This document shows positions 1 to 8,932 of a stretch of 64,000 nt of DNA, piece by piece (the stretch's first letter is position 1; each line of letters begins with the position of its first letter). The notes beneath the pieces were generated by a model, which did no database searches, was not told the DNA's origin, and saw only the letters and a program-made list of their open reading frames with translations. A program made the translations under genes and the position numbers. This DNA comes from Sulfuricurvum sp. (lineage in GTDB: Bacteria > Campylobacterota > Campylobacteria > Campylobacterales > Sulfurimonadaceae), in NCBI GenBank assembly GCA_030692765.1, contig JAUYUB010000006.1, positions 186,001 to 250,000 of the forward strand, given 5' to 3'.

Positions 1-674
1 TTAGCAAAATGAAAACCTCCAATAGTAGTCAAAATAACATTTTTTCCCTTATAGGCTTTTAATGCATTCAATGTTGATTCGAAAGAAGGATTATTAAGAT
101 ATCGTACACGCAACCCTTGTATCAAGGATTCATGTTGCTGTATATCGGCTTGAATAACATCAGAGGTCGATGAGCCATCACCAACAAGAAGGACTTCACG
201 CTCTGAGGGAAACAACTTGTGAATCAGCTGAAGATTAGGAATGATCTCTTTTTCTTCATAGACACCGGTATACGAATCTTTAGACAGAGTATCTACTACT
301 TTTTGGTTATTGATTCCCGAAAAGACAACGGGGACATTTGGAAAAAGTTCTTTTCTATGATCAATTATAAATTTTAGAGCATTATCATCCGTTACGTAGA
401 TAATATTCGGATGATACCCTTTATATTTACTGCGCATGTAGTGGACAACTTCAGCTTCATAGTCTTGATCAAATGCGCGGCGCTTTGTATCAAGGTATTC
501 TGCCGAATACGCAGGATAAAAATCAGGGATAGAATCCAAAGTTTCTCTGAATCCATTGTTCTGCTCTTTTGTCCATTGATAATCTTCATGATAAGAGTGG
601 ATAGATAGGATAGATGTCTCTTTTGCATATACCACATAAGATAAAAAGGCAACAGCAAATAAAAAAACTTTCAT
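1..674 (-). CDS. ABC-type substrate-binding-like sensor or binding protein, truncated by the window edge
   Basis: An open frame runs from an ATG at 674 leftward off the window without a stop, giving 224 visible residues. The first 17 or so residues (MKVFLFAVAFLSYVVYA) are a signal peptide, and an AAAGGGA ribosome site precedes the start. The visible part has the alternating strand/helix look of the periplasmic-binding fold (SILSIHSYHEDYQWT, IIYVTDDNALKFI, NVPVVFSGIN, EREVLLVGDG), as in the ABC_sub_bind family. In Campylobacterota such domains are often the N-terminal sensor of membrane histidine kinases or GGDEF proteins, so this may be the input half of a larger receptor; the rest lies outside the window. 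The call as an extracytoplasmic binding domain is fairly firm, but the output domain is unknown. Confidence 0.72.
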   Translation of the reverse strand, partial: MKVFLFAVAFLSYVVYAKETSILSIHSYHEDYQWTKEQNNGFRETLDSIPDFYPAYSAEYLDTKRRAFDQDYEAEVVHYMRSKYKGYHPNIIYVTDDNALKFIIDHRKELFPNVPVVFSGINNQKVVDTLSKDSYTGVYEEKEIIPNLQLIHKLFPSEREVLLVGDGSSTSDVIQADIQQHESLIQGLRVRYLNNPSFESTLNALKAYKGKNVILTTIGGFHFA

Positions 675-739
675 AATATTCCCTTTCTCTTGCATTAGAT
701 TATTTATGATAATGGATTTTGACTTTAAGAAGATTAAAA

Positions 740-764
740 AGAAGAATTGCGGAAAAATCCGCAA
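740..764 (-). terminator. Rho-independent terminator of efp
   Basis: Just past the efp stop on the minus strand is a perfect 7-bp hairpin (TTGCGGA / TCCGCAA, loop of four) at 747-764. On the transcribed strand it is followed by a T-rich run. It separates efp from the leftward sensor gene. Confidence 0.75.
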
Positions 765-776
765 AGAAGAGAAGAA

Positions 777-1343
777 TTATTTAACTTTTTCCATGTATTC
801 ACCCTCAACGGTGTTAACGCGGATAATATCACCCTCAAGAACGTGATATGGAACCTGAACAACAGCACCTGTTTCCAATGTTGCCGGTTTTTTAGAGCTG
901 CTTGAGGTATCACCCTTGAAGTTAGGAGGCGTTTCAACGATCTTAAGTTCCATGATCTCAGGAGCATCAACGCTGATCGCTTTTCCATTATGGAAAATCA
1001 TGTCGACATTCGTACCGTCTTTGATCCATTTCATCGCATCGTCACACTGCTCATACGAAAGACCCAACTGCTCGTAACTCTCATTGTCCATAAATTGCAA
1101 CATATCGCCATCATCATACAAAAACTGCATTGTTTTGTGCTCAATATTTGGTACTTCAAATTTGTCACCGGCGTGAATCGTTTTTTCAATTACTTTTCCG
1201 TTCATAAAGCTTTTAACTTTACAACGTACGAAGGCTGCACCTTTACCCGGCTTGACGTGTTGAAAATCTACTACTTTATATGGGACACCTGTGATTTCGA
1301 GGCGTACCCCTTTTTTGATATCGCCCATGCCGATTGTTGCCAT
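777..1343 (-). CDS. efp: Translation elongation factor P
   Basis: The product is 188 residues, the standard length for EF-P, which binds the ribosome between the P and E sites and relieves stalling at polyproline stretches. The N-terminal KOW-like domain carries the loop KPGKGAAF, with Lys34 at the tip; in E. coli this lysine is the one modified by EpmA. Two OB domains follow, including the conserved [15 protein letters not shown] segment and a C-terminal [13 protein letters not shown]-type ending. It stands alone, divergent from the efflux operon to its right, and ends in a clear terminator. Whether Lys34 is modified cannot be told from here, since no epmA-like gene is in the window. Confidence 0.97.
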   Translation of the reverse strand: MATIGMGDIKKGVRLEITGVPYKVVDFQHVKPGKGAAFVRCKVKSFMNGKVIEKTIHAGDKFEVPNIEHKTMQFLYDDGDMLQFMDNESYEQLGLSYEQCDDAMKWIKDGTNVDMIFHNGKAISVDAPEIMELKIVETPPNFKGDTSSSSKKPATLETGAVVQVPYHVLEGDIIRVNTVEGEYMEKVK

Positions 1344-1540
1344 GCATTATTCCTTAAAAGACTATTTAGACGTATTTTACCGCAAACCGCATTTAATTCC
1401 AAACCAATTGTATTTTATGTTAGTATCTATAACTCTCAGAGATATTTGAAAATAACTAATTTTTAGGTAAAATACTAATTCTATATATTACTTATAATAA
1501 CAATAAATATTACAAATATATTACAAAGGACTTTGCAAAC
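1344..1540. promoter_or_regulatory. Divergent intergenic region between efp and the efflux operon
   Basis: This is 197 bases of AT-rich DNA with no gene. A TATAAT at 1493-1498 is a plausible -10 element for the rightward efflux operon, and AAAGGA at 1525-1530 is the ribosome site of the TolC-like gene. No operator-like dyad stood out. Confidence 0.45.
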
Positions 1541-2857
1541 ATGAAACATCTTATCTTTCGTAGTCTTGTTTCGTGTTCTTTACTCGTCAATTTAGGACTG
1601 CAGGCTTCCCCGCTATCACTCAATGATGCCATTGAAGTTCTCAAAACACAAAATCTTGAAATAAAAGCATCAGTATTTGATGCTCTCAATGCTCACCATG
1701 ATCTGAAAATAGCGCAAGGGTACTCATATGGAGCGCTCGATTTCACTCAGACCGCTAGCCGCTCCAATGATGCGCTCAGTGCATTTGGATTTAAACTCAC
1801 ATCCAGAGAAGTAGAAGCTGCTGATTTTGGAATAAAAGACCTCAATTATCCGACCTATCAAAATTTCCATCAATCCAAACTTACCTATACCCTCCCCCTG
1901 TATAGCGGAGGAAAACTAAGCGGATATGAAAAAATCGCAGCTGAGATGGAAAAAATAAAACAGCTTGATACGGCCAGCGTAACGGCAGAAAAAATATACC
2001 AAACCCGTAAAAGCTACTACGATATGGCGCTCATTGAAGATTCAATAACCCACATGAACCTCATCTCAGAAAACATCACCGTATTGGAAAAAACGGTCAC
2101 TGCCATGATCCGCGAAGGATATGCCAAGAAAGTAGATTTACTCGAAGTTCAGGCCAAAAAAGCAAACGTAATCCGCACCCTTCAAGAGCTGAAAAATAAT
2201 CAAAAACTCACCCTGCATTACTTGAGCTTTTTACTCAACCAAGAGGTCACTGAGATTGCCCTTCCGAATTTACAGTCTCTTCAAAGCAATATCAGCGAAG
2301 CGGATGTGATGGCATCCAATATCGATTTACAAAAAGCATCCAGCGCATTGGAAATACGCACACAGATGGTTGACGTTGCCAATGCAGCCTATCTCCCCCA
2401 AGTCGGTGTTTTTGGTGAAGCCACCAGTGCAGACGATACCTTTTTAGGTGATTTTAGCGATCATAAAGCTTATACCATCGGAGCGCGCCTTAGCTGGAAT
2501 CTTTTTAACGGCGGTATAGACACCCATACGGTTGAAAAAGCACGTATTGAACATCTCAAGAGCAAAACACAAACACAGCTTGCCCAAAAGGGTATCTCAC
2601 TGCAATACGATCAAATTCGTACTGAAATCGAAAATGACGATTTTCAAATCCAAAGCTTGTCCAAAGAGCTTGAACTCTCCGAAGCGATCTACCGCAACTA
2701 TGAGGGCCGATACCGTGAGCATCTAGCCTCCATGAGCGATGTGCTCATCAAACACTCGCAGCAAATTGAAAAAATATTAGCCCTTCAAAACATCAAAAAT
2801 AAACGAAATGAGCGTATCTTTGCTCTCGAAAAACTCACTGCAGGAGCACAAAAATGA
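1541..2857 (+). CDS. TolC-family outer membrane efflux protein
   Basis: The 438-residue product begins with a signal peptide ending near LQASPLS. It shows the two long alpha-helical repeats of the outer membrane efflux protein family, with the strand segments YTLPLYSGGKLSGYE and LSWNLFNGGIDTHT that mark the start of each barrel half. Such proteins form a trimeric channel through the outer membrane that docks on an RND or ABC pump. It is the first gene of a four-gene operon, overlapping the next gene by four bases (ATGA), so it is the outlet of the pump encoded downstream. The substrate is not indicated by the sequence. Confidence 0.93.
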   Translation: MKHLIFRSLVSCSLLVNLGLQASPLSLNDAIEVLKTQNLEIKASVFDALNAHHDLKIAQGYSYGALDFTQTASRSNDALSAFGFKLTSREVEAADFGIKDLNYPTYQNFHQSKLTYTLPLYSGGKLSGYEKIAAEMEKIKQLDTASVTAEKIYQTRKSYYDMALIEDSITHMNLISENITVLEKTVTAMIREGYAKKVDLLEVQAKKANVIRTLQELKNNQKLTLHYLSFLLNQEVTEIALPNLQSLQSNISEADVMASNIDLQKASSALEIRTQMVDVANAAYLPQVGVFGEATSADDTFLGDFSDHKAYTIGARLSWNLFNGGIDTHTVEKARIEHLKSKTQTQLAQKGISLQYDQIRTEIENDDFQIQSLSKELELSEAIYRNYEGRYREHLASMSDVLIKHSQQIEKILALQNIKNKRNERIFALEKLTAGAQK

Positions 2858-3636
2858 AATTATGGATACTACTTTTTACCCTAAGCGCAACCTTGAGTGC
2901 GGCAGGAATAAGTCTCTCAGGCAGTGTTTTTAGTGATAACCAAAAAATCATCACCAGCCGAAACATGGGGTTTGTGACTCAAGTCAATGTATCCGAGGGT
3001 TCACGTGTCAAAACGGGTGATCTGCTCTACACCATTGATACTCAAGAGATTGATTCATCGAGAAGCCAAGTCGAATCCGCAATTGCACAAGCCCAATTGT
3101 CTCTTCAGATATACCAAAATCAGTATCAGAATGTTAATATCAATTTAGAGCGAAATAAACGCCTTTTAGAACAAGACATGGTCTCGCGCTATGAGGTTGA
3201 AAATCTTGAGCTTGCACGTACAAACCTACTTAATTCCATAAGCATTTCCAAACATCAAGTAGAACAAGCAAAGGCTCGTCTAAAAGAGGTCCATAATCAA
3301 TACCGCTACTTGCGTATCCTTGCTCCTAACAACGGTGTGATTGTCTCTAAAAGCATCAAGGTAGGTGAGATGGCCATGCCGGGGATGCCTACCATGGTAT
3401 TGGCGGATCTCAGTGACCTTAAGATCAATATCGAGGTTGCCGAAAGCAATCTCAAATTGACCCCGATCGGTAAAAAAGTAAAAATTTCCATCCCCTCAGT
3501 GGGCTTTGTTGGCATTGGGACGATTACTTCCGTTATCCCAAACTCCAACCCTATGACTCATACGTTTAAAGTCAAGATCTCTTTTAAAGCACGCCAAACC
3601 GTTTATCCTGGAATGTATGCTCTCGTCGAAATTTAA
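2854..3636 (+). CDS. RND efflux membrane fusion protein (HlyD/AcrA-like), short form
   Basis: This is the periplasmic adaptor of the pump, 260 residues with a signal peptide (MKLWILLFTLSATLSA). The two lipoyl half-motifs are clear: GFVTQVNVSEGSRVKTGDLL near residue 40, and APNNGVIVSKSIKVGEM near residue 155, separated by a helical hairpin. A beta-barrel domain follows, ending with the family's PGMYALVEI motif. The protein stops there and lacks the membrane-proximal domain of AcrA-type adaptors (about 370-400 residues), so it belongs to a compact class. It overlaps the TolC-like gene by four bases and lies 13 bases before the pump gene. Confidence 0.92.
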   Translation: MKLWILLFTLSATLSAAGISLSGSVFSDNQKIITSRNMGFVTQVNVSEGSRVKTGDLLYTIDTQEIDSSRSQVESAIAQAQLSLQIYQNQYQNVNINLERNKRLLEQDMVSRYEVENLELARTNLLNSISISKHQVEQAKARLKEVHNQYRYLRILAPNNGVIVSKSIKVGEMAMPGMPTMVLADLSDLKINIEVAESNLKLTPIGKKVKISIPSVGFVGIGTITSVIPNSNPMTHTFKVKISFKARQTVYPGMYALVEI

Positions 3637-3649
3637 TTAGGAGTATGAC

Positions 3650-5239
3650 ATGTCTGTTTCTCACAACATAGAGCCTAAAGATATCGCCGGTAAGCTCGCA
3701 AAAGCATTTATTCGCAATCCGCTCACTCCCATACTAGGAGTTTTTTTACTCGTCATCGGATATTTGGCACTGGAACTGATGCCGCGTGAAGAAAATCCTC
3801 AAATGATCGTCAGCGGATCAACCGTCATCATTGCACTGCCTGGAGCTACCAGCCACGAGATCGAAAATGTTATCATCAAACCGTTGGAGCGCAAGCTCAA
3901 GGAGATCAAAGGGATTGAACACGTCCATTCCATCGCCATGGACAATGTCGCGGTATTTAATGCGGCCTTTTACATCGGAGAGGCAAAATCGGATTCCAAT
4001 CTCAAGATCTATGACAAGCTCATGCAAAACATGGACCTGCTTCCAAAAGGTGCCTTACAGCCGATCATAAAACCTCTCGACATTGATATTGATATCCCTA
4101 TCGTCTCCGTTGCTTTTTACGCCAATGACCCCGCTATGGACCCGACACTGCTTTCGGACAGAGTAAAAGAGATTCAGCAGCGTATTAATGCACTCCCTAA
4201 CGTTGCCGTAACCAACCTCAAAGGGGAGATGAGACACCAATACAACGTTACGGTGGATATGCAGCGGCTAAGCGGCTACAACCTCTCACTGGGTCAGATC
4301 GTCCAAAGCGTCCAGTCATTGGCCTACAATGTCCCTGAGATCAAGGGAAAAACGCTTTCCAATGAGATTGTCATGATCGGCGTCAAAAATGCGATTGAAG
4401 ATGTCGAAGATGTTAAAAACATCATCGTTTCCCAAAACATGGGTGCGTCTGTCTACTTGCGCGATATTGCAACAGTGACACAGGGTCAAGAGATACAAAA
4501 CTTCAAATCCGCTCATATCAGCACGCAAAGATCCGATGGCACATTTTTACCGCTGACCCGCCAAGTAACCCTCACCGTATCAAAGCTCCAAGGTGCAAAT
4601 TCCGTTATCATCGCCGATGACGTCAAAGAGGAGTTGTCAAAGTACAAAGAGATACTCAAAAAAGAGGGTATAAACTACGTCATCACCCGAAACGATGGTG
4701 AGCGGGCCAATGAAGCCGTCAATGAACTTGTTTTTCACCTCCTTCTTTCTATTCTAATCATCGCGATCTTGCTGGCACTGGTTCTGGGATGGAGAGAATC
4801 CCTCATCGTTACGTTCACCGTTCCTGCCATTTTGGCCATTACCTTGTTTGTGGCCTATCTCACAGGACAAACGATCAACCGCATCACCCTTTTTGCCTTT
4901 TTACTGAGTCTGGGATTGCTTGTCGATGCCGCGATCATTGTTATCGAAAACATCCATCGCCATTTTCATGCCCCCGGTGCCGCCGATGAGGACATAGACC
5001 AACTGATGACTCAAGCCACCGATGAGATTGGGGCACCTACGAATATCGCGACACTTGCGATCATCCTCACCATGGTTCCAATGGCGTTTGTAGGACAGAT
5101 GATGGGACAGTTTATGAAACCCATCCCTGCCAATGTCCCCGTTGCGCTTATCGCTTCACTGTTTGTAGCCTATATCTTCACGCCGTATCTGGCGGTACGA
5201 CTATTGAAAAAACCCGATCATGATTCCGAGGTTCACTGA
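3650..5239 (+). CDS. RND efflux pump permease, N-terminal half
   Basis: The 529 residues correspond to the first half of an AcrB-type pump, which is usually a single chain of over 1000 residues. TM1 (LTPILGVFLLVIGYLAL) is followed by a large periplasmic loop and TM2-TM6, the last ending in LAVRLLKKP. In TM4 the proton-relay motif reads LLVDAAIIVIEN (around residue 425), so one of the two AcrB aspartates is kept and the second is Ala. The frame ends exactly at the hinge between the two pseudo-repeats. Its TGA shares a base with the ATG of the next gene, which encodes the second half. This may be a genuine two-subunit pump or a frameshifted one. Confidence 0.9.
   Translation: MSVSHNIEPKDIAGKLAKAFIRNPLTPILGVFLLVIGYLALELMPREENPQMIVSGSTVIIALPGATSHEIENVIIKPLERKLKEIKGIEHVHSIAMDNVAVFNAAFYIGEAKSDSNLKIYDKLMQNMDLLPKGALQPIIKPLDIDIDIPIVSVAFYANDPAMDPTLLSDRVKEIQQRINALPNVAVTNLKGEMRHQYNVTVDMQRLSGYNLSLGQIVQSVQSLAYNVPEIKGKTLSNEIVMIGVKNAIEDVEDVKNIIVSQNMGASVYLRDIATVTQGQEIQNFKSAHISTQRSDGTFLPLTRQVTLTVSKLQGANSVIIADDVKEELSKYKEILKKEGINYVITRNDGERANEAVNELVFHLLLSILIIAILLALVLGWRESLIVTFTVPAILAITLFVAYLTGQTINRITLFAFLLSLGLLVDAAIIVIENIHRHFHAPGAADEDIDQLMTQATDEIGAPTNIATLAIILTMVPMAFVGQMMGQFMKPIPANVPVALIASLFVAYIFTPYLAVRLLKKPDHDSEVH
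5228..5231 (+). promoter_or_regulatory. Ribosome binding site for the second pump half
   Basis: GAGG lies inside the last codons of the first half-gene, seven bases before the ATG at 5239. This is ideal spacing and supports independent initiation of the second half with translational coupling. Confidence 0.6.
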
Positions 5240-6918
5240 TGTATCAAAAATTTGAAAACTATTTACGTACGGTCTTAGAGACACCCAAAAAGAAAAAACA
5301 GATCCTTTGGATGACATTTGCTGCGTTTGTGATCGCCGTTGCCCTTATCCCTAGCAAAATCGTATTGGCCAAGATGCTCCCAGGCAAAAACAGCGATACC
5401 TACAGCATCTACCTCGATCTCCCTGTCGGAAGTTCCATAGAACAAACGTCCCGCGTGGGTGAATGCGTCACCCAAATTATCCAAAAAGAGAGCCAAGTCA
5501 TCGACACGGAAGTCTTTTTAGGCAATGGGGCTCCTCTGGATTTTGCAGGACTCATCAAGGGGTCCCATTTTAAGAACGCTGAAAACGTTGCCGAAATCGT
5601 CGTCAATCTGACTAAAAAACATCACCGTGACGAGCCATCCTACAGCATGGTACAACGTCTGCGCCCCAAAATTACCAAGCAATGTGAGACCCTTGTTCCA
5701 CAGACCAGTATCAAATTTACCGAACCTCCTGCAGGGCCGCCTACCATGGCTGCAGTCGTTGCAGAGGTATATGGCGACAATACAAATGGAATACGCCATC
5801 TAAGTCAGCAGGTAAAAGAGGTTTTCAAAAAAACCGAAGGGCTTGTTGATGTCGATATCATGCAAGACGAAATCGTGACCAAATTCGAAGTACACGCCAA
5901 CAGCGCCAAGATCATCCAATCGGGACTTACGGTAAAACAGGTCAATGATATTTTGTATATGGCGTTTGAGGGGATGCCGATCGCTGTCAAAAACAGCCCA
6001 AAGGCAAATGAACAGATTCCTATCTTCCTCACCCTGACACCTGAGAACAAAAGATTTGCCTCCCGTTCACAAGATGCCATTATGTTGAAACTTTCCAGCC
6101 TAAACCTCATGAATACTATGGGGATGATGGTACCCATCACGGAAGTCATCGACATTGTTCCTGTACAATCCAATCCTATGATCATGCACAAAGATCTGCG
6201 AGAGATCTCCAATGTCGTGGCAGAGACCGATATGGTATCTCAAGTGTACCCTCTGATGGCCGCACGCACGATGATATTGAAAGAATTAGCAGATGAATAC
6301 ACGATCCATAAAACAGGATTATTTGATCTAGAACTCATCGATAAAAAAAGCAATCAGCACTATGACCTGAAATGGGATGGAGAGATGAAAGTCACCCTTG
6401 ATACTTTCGTGGATTTAGGAGGAGCGTTTATCGCAGCACTTGTTCTAATCTTTTTACTGATGGTGATCTATTACAAAAGTTTCGCCCTTTCCGGAATTGT
6501 CTTGCTTGGGAGTTTTCTCTCCATTATCGGTGTAATATTTGGGCATTTTATTATGAATCTCTTTACGGCCGATACATTTTTCCTTACTGCCACTTCCTTG
6601 ATCGGATTCATTGCCCTCATCGGTATCAGTTCACGTAATTCACTGCTGCTCATTGATTTTACCAAATCGCTTATGACCCAAAAAGGGATGGCGAAAAAAG
6701 AGGCGATTGCCTATGCCGCCGCGACGCGCGCCAAACCTATCTTTCTGACCGCTGCCGCTATAATTCTCGCCTCTACCCTACTCGCCAGTGATGCGGTTTT
6801 TGGGGGGTTAGGTGTTTCCCTCATTTTCGGTACGATTGCGGCTGTCATTGCTTCATTGATCGTTGTCCCTATTTTGATAGATGATTCCGATTTGGAACGT
6901 CATTTCAACACAAATTGA
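5239..6918 (+). CDS. RND efflux pump permease, C-terminal half
   Basis: The 559 residues make up the second pseudo-repeat of an RND pump: a linker helix, TM7 (QILWMTFAAFVIAVALIPSK), the second periplasmic loop (with NGAPLDFAGLIKGSHF and PPAGPP), then TM8-TM12. In TM10 the usual AKN of AcrB is SRN (GISSRNSLLLIDF, near residue 465), so the relay lysine is replaced by arginine, as in some RND subfamilies. The start overlaps the stop of the first half (TGATG) and has its own GAGG ribosome site. There is no obvious loss of sequence at the junction. A GTTAAT-A-ATTAAC dyad at 6948-6960 followed by T residues may be a weak terminator. Confidence 0.9.
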   Translation: MYQKFENYLRTVLETPKKKKQILWMTFAAFVIAVALIPSKIVLAKMLPGKNSDTYSIYLDLPVGSSIEQTSRVGECVTQIIQKESQVIDTEVFLGNGAPLDFAGLIKGSHFKNAENVAEIVVNLTKKHHRDEPSYSMVQRLRPKITKQCETLVPQTSIKFTEPPAGPPTMAAVVAEVYGDNTNGIRHLSQQVKEVFKKTEGLVDVDIMQDEIVTKFEVHANSAKIIQSGLTVKQVNDILYMAFEGMPIAVKNSPKANEQIPIFLTLTPENKRFASRSQDAIMLKLSSLNLMNTMGMMVPITEVIDIVPVQSNPMIMHKDLREISNVVAETDMVSQVYPLMAARTMILKELADEYTIHKTGLFDLELIDKKSNQHYDLKWDGEMKVTLDTFVDLGGAFIAALVLIFLLMVIYYKSFALSGIVLLGSFLSIIGVIFGHFIMNLFTADTFFLTATSLIGFIALIGISSRNSLLLIDFTKSLMTQKGMAKKEAIAYAAATRAKPIFLTAAAIILASTLLASDAVFGGLGVSLIFGTIAAVIASLIVVPILIDDSDLERHFNTN

Positions 6919-7000
6919 TTCCTTCGATTCTCTCTGCGGGAACGAATGTTAATAATTAACTGTTTTTATAAAGAATAAATCTAAAATTAAGATTTTCTAC

Positions 7001-7006
7001 TATAAT
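7001..7006 (+). promoter_or_regulatory. Probable -10 element of the first FapA-like gene
   Basis: TATAAT lies 46 bases before the TTG start in an otherwise AT-rich gap after the efflux operon. No -35 box is evident, which is usual for sigma-70 promoters in Campylobacterota. Confidence 0.4.
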
Positions 7007-7021
7007 ATAATCTACTTTGAT

Positions 7022-7046
7022 TTGTAATATTTTTGTAATAAATGAG
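7022..7046 (+). repeat. 25-bp leader repeat, copy 1
   Basis: These 25 bases recur exactly at 8903-8927. Each copy lies immediately before a FapA-like gene and ends in the ATGAG of the ribosome-site region, five bases before the TTG start. It may be conserved for expression or be a remnant of the tandem duplication. Confidence 0.85.
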
Positions 7047-7051
7047 AAAAA

Positions 7052-8854
7052 TTGGACACCATTCACATATCTACCTTCAACGTTCTTGACGAACTCAAAA
7101 GAATTGCACAGCAAGAACATCTTCCGCTGGAAGCGATCGATTTTGATCTGCTCTCCTACCAAACCCAATACAAGGGAATCGTTGATGAGGACTGGAAAGC
7201 TCTGGAAGGAGACAACCTCGAAGAGGTTACCACTGAAGTAGAAATACGATCAAAAATATTTTTCCTGCGCCAAGAATACTATATAAAGGTCCATCCTGCT
7301 ATTCAAAACCCGCATTTTGATCTTCGTTTCAGCATGGCTTTTAATAAATATCGAACCAAAATCGTAGCCGTTATTGATCCCGCTTCTAAAATACCTCTCA
7401 AAAAAGGGATACAGGAGTATCTCAAAGAAGCCATTTACCGTAAAAAACTGCGCAATGGCTATTTGGTCGGGATTACCGATCAAACATTGGATCAAGAGAT
7501 CAAGGCTTTACTTCTTAAAATCCAAAAAGAGGGCCCGCTAAAAGAGCCATACCGTTTGCCGATTGCCACTTTTTATTCACCTACTCTTCCAGTCAATGAC
7601 AATATCATCCTTCATTACAAAAAGATTCAACGTGAGAATAATCTTGTTGACGGTGTAGCAATAGACGATCTCATCTTTGAATATATCCTTCCACAAGATG
7701 GAATAGACGGGCGAAATTGTATGGGCGAGCATATTCATGTTGGTGAACCGCTCATACGTTATCAACATGCCATAGGTATCGACTCTCAAAGTATACGAGC
7801 CGAAGAAGATCACCAATCCATACGATTCTATGCCACCAAATCGGGATTCGTCGAGCGCAAGAACGGTCTCTTTACCATCAGTCAGGACCTACATTTAAAA
7901 AGTGCCAGCTTCAAAAGTACCGGTTCTCTCGAAGCAGGTAGCGAGAAAGAGATCAATATTAAAATAGGAGAAGGTGAAGAGGGAGATGACGCCATCGGCG
8001 CGGGTGTTAACATCGATGTCCAAACACTCGATGTCAAAGGAACGGTTGGCAGCAATACAAAGATCCAAGCCTGTGAAGTCACTATCGGAGCGCAAACCCA
8101 TAAAAAATCGTTGATCGAAGTAGAAGAAAATGCGACTATCCATTTGCACCGCGGAAATTTGAAAGCTAAAAATGCCACCATCAATATCCTTGAAGCCGGA
8201 ACGGTAGAAGCCAAGACGATCTATGTGAAAAACATGTCAGGAGGAGAGATCATTGCCGAACGTGTAATCATCGATGTACTGTATTCCAATGCCAAGATTA
8301 CGGCACTGGAATCGATTGAAATCAAAAGCATCGAGGGTAACGGCAACGAATTGATTATCAATCCGCGCGTAATACCGAGTTATTATGACCAAATCAGTGG
8401 TTTGGAAAGTGACTTGGCAAGCAAGCAGTTTGAGTTGCAAAAAAAGGGAAAAGAGTATCTTCAAAAAGAAGTCGCACTTCAAGAACAGTATCGACACATC
8501 GAACCTATCATCCAAAAGGTCAATCAAGCCATCCAGCAAAACCGTATTCCCAATAAAGCCGACAAAGTCAGAGTCATGCAATATAATTATTTTGCAGAAA
8601 CCCTCAAAAATGAAGAAATTATGATCAAAGCGCAAGAAGAGACGATACATGCACTCGAACGCAAACTCGATGGGCTTTATGATGCTGATCTGCATGCGGT
8701 TATAACGCATAGAAAAGAATACAATGGGCATACCCGTGTTCAATTTATATCTCCAAAAACAGGTAAGATTCACGCGGTATCGCCTAATGGAAGCGTAACT
8801 CATATCCGATTACACAAAGAAGGCGATGAAAAAAAATTCTTTTTTGAATCCTAA
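7052..8854 (+). CDS. FapA/DUF342 family protein, copy 1
   Basis: The 600-residue product has the FapA (DUF342) layout: an N-terminal domain with LSYQTQY, the signature DGIDGRNCMGEHI near residue 225, a long stretch of beta-strand repeats that would form a polymerised beta-helix (about residues 250-450), then a charged coiled coil (about 460-550). The start is TTG: a TGA in the same frame lies just upstream, and copy 2 begins at the matching TTG with a similar N-terminus. There is no signal peptide or membrane segment, so it should be cytoplasmic. In Vibrio vulnificus FapA affects flagellation; whether that holds here is unknown. It is followed 78 bases later by a paralogue. Confidence 0.85.
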   Translation: MDTIHISTFNVLDELKRIAQQEHLPLEAIDFDLLSYQTQYKGIVDEDWKALEGDNLEEVTTEVEIRSKIFFLRQEYYIKVHPAIQNPHFDLRFSMAFNKYRTKIVAVIDPASKIPLKKGIQEYLKEAIYRKKLRNGYLVGITDQTLDQEIKALLLKIQKEGPLKEPYRLPIATFYSPTLPVNDNIILHYKKIQRENNLVDGVAIDDLIFEYILPQDGIDGRNCMGEHIHVGEPLIRYQHAIGIDSQSIRAEEDHQSIRFYATKSGFVERKNGLFTISQDLHLKSASFKSTGSLEAGSEKEINIKIGEGEEGDDAIGAGVNIDVQTLDVKGTVGSNTKIQACEVTIGAQTHKKSLIEVEENATIHLHRGNLKAKNATINILEAGTVEAKTIYVKNMSGGEIIAERVIIDVLYSNAKITALESIEIKSIEGNGNELIINPRVIPSYYDQISGLESDLASKQFELQKKGKEYLQKEVALQEQYRHIEPIIQKVNQAIQQNRIPNKADKVRVMQYNYFAETLKNEEIMIKAQEETIHALERKLDGLYDADLHAVITHRKEYNGHTRVQFISPKTGKIHAVSPNGSVTHIRLHKEGDEKKFFFES

Positions 8855-8902
8855 ATAATAGCCTATATTCAAGCATCATCTAATGCTTTACTAGCTATCA
8901 TC

Positions 8903-8927
8903 TTGTAATATTTTTGTAATAAATGAG
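8903..8927 (+). repeat. 25-bp leader repeat, copy 2
   Basis: Exact copy of 7022-7046, placed directly before the second FapA-like gene. The following bases (GAAAA then TTG) differ from copy 1 by a single base, improving the ribosome site to GAGG. Confidence 0.85.
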
Positions 8928-8932
8928 GAAAA

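Noticed and set aside
990-1466. A long open frame on the plus strand over efp
   Set aside because: It is a shadow of efp, lies antisense to a well-supported gene, and has no recognisable domain or ribosome site.
6948-6960. GTTAAT-A-ATTAAC after the pump gene as a strong terminator
   Set aside because: The stem is only six AT-rich pairs; it was noted as weak within the pump entry rather than listed as a feature.
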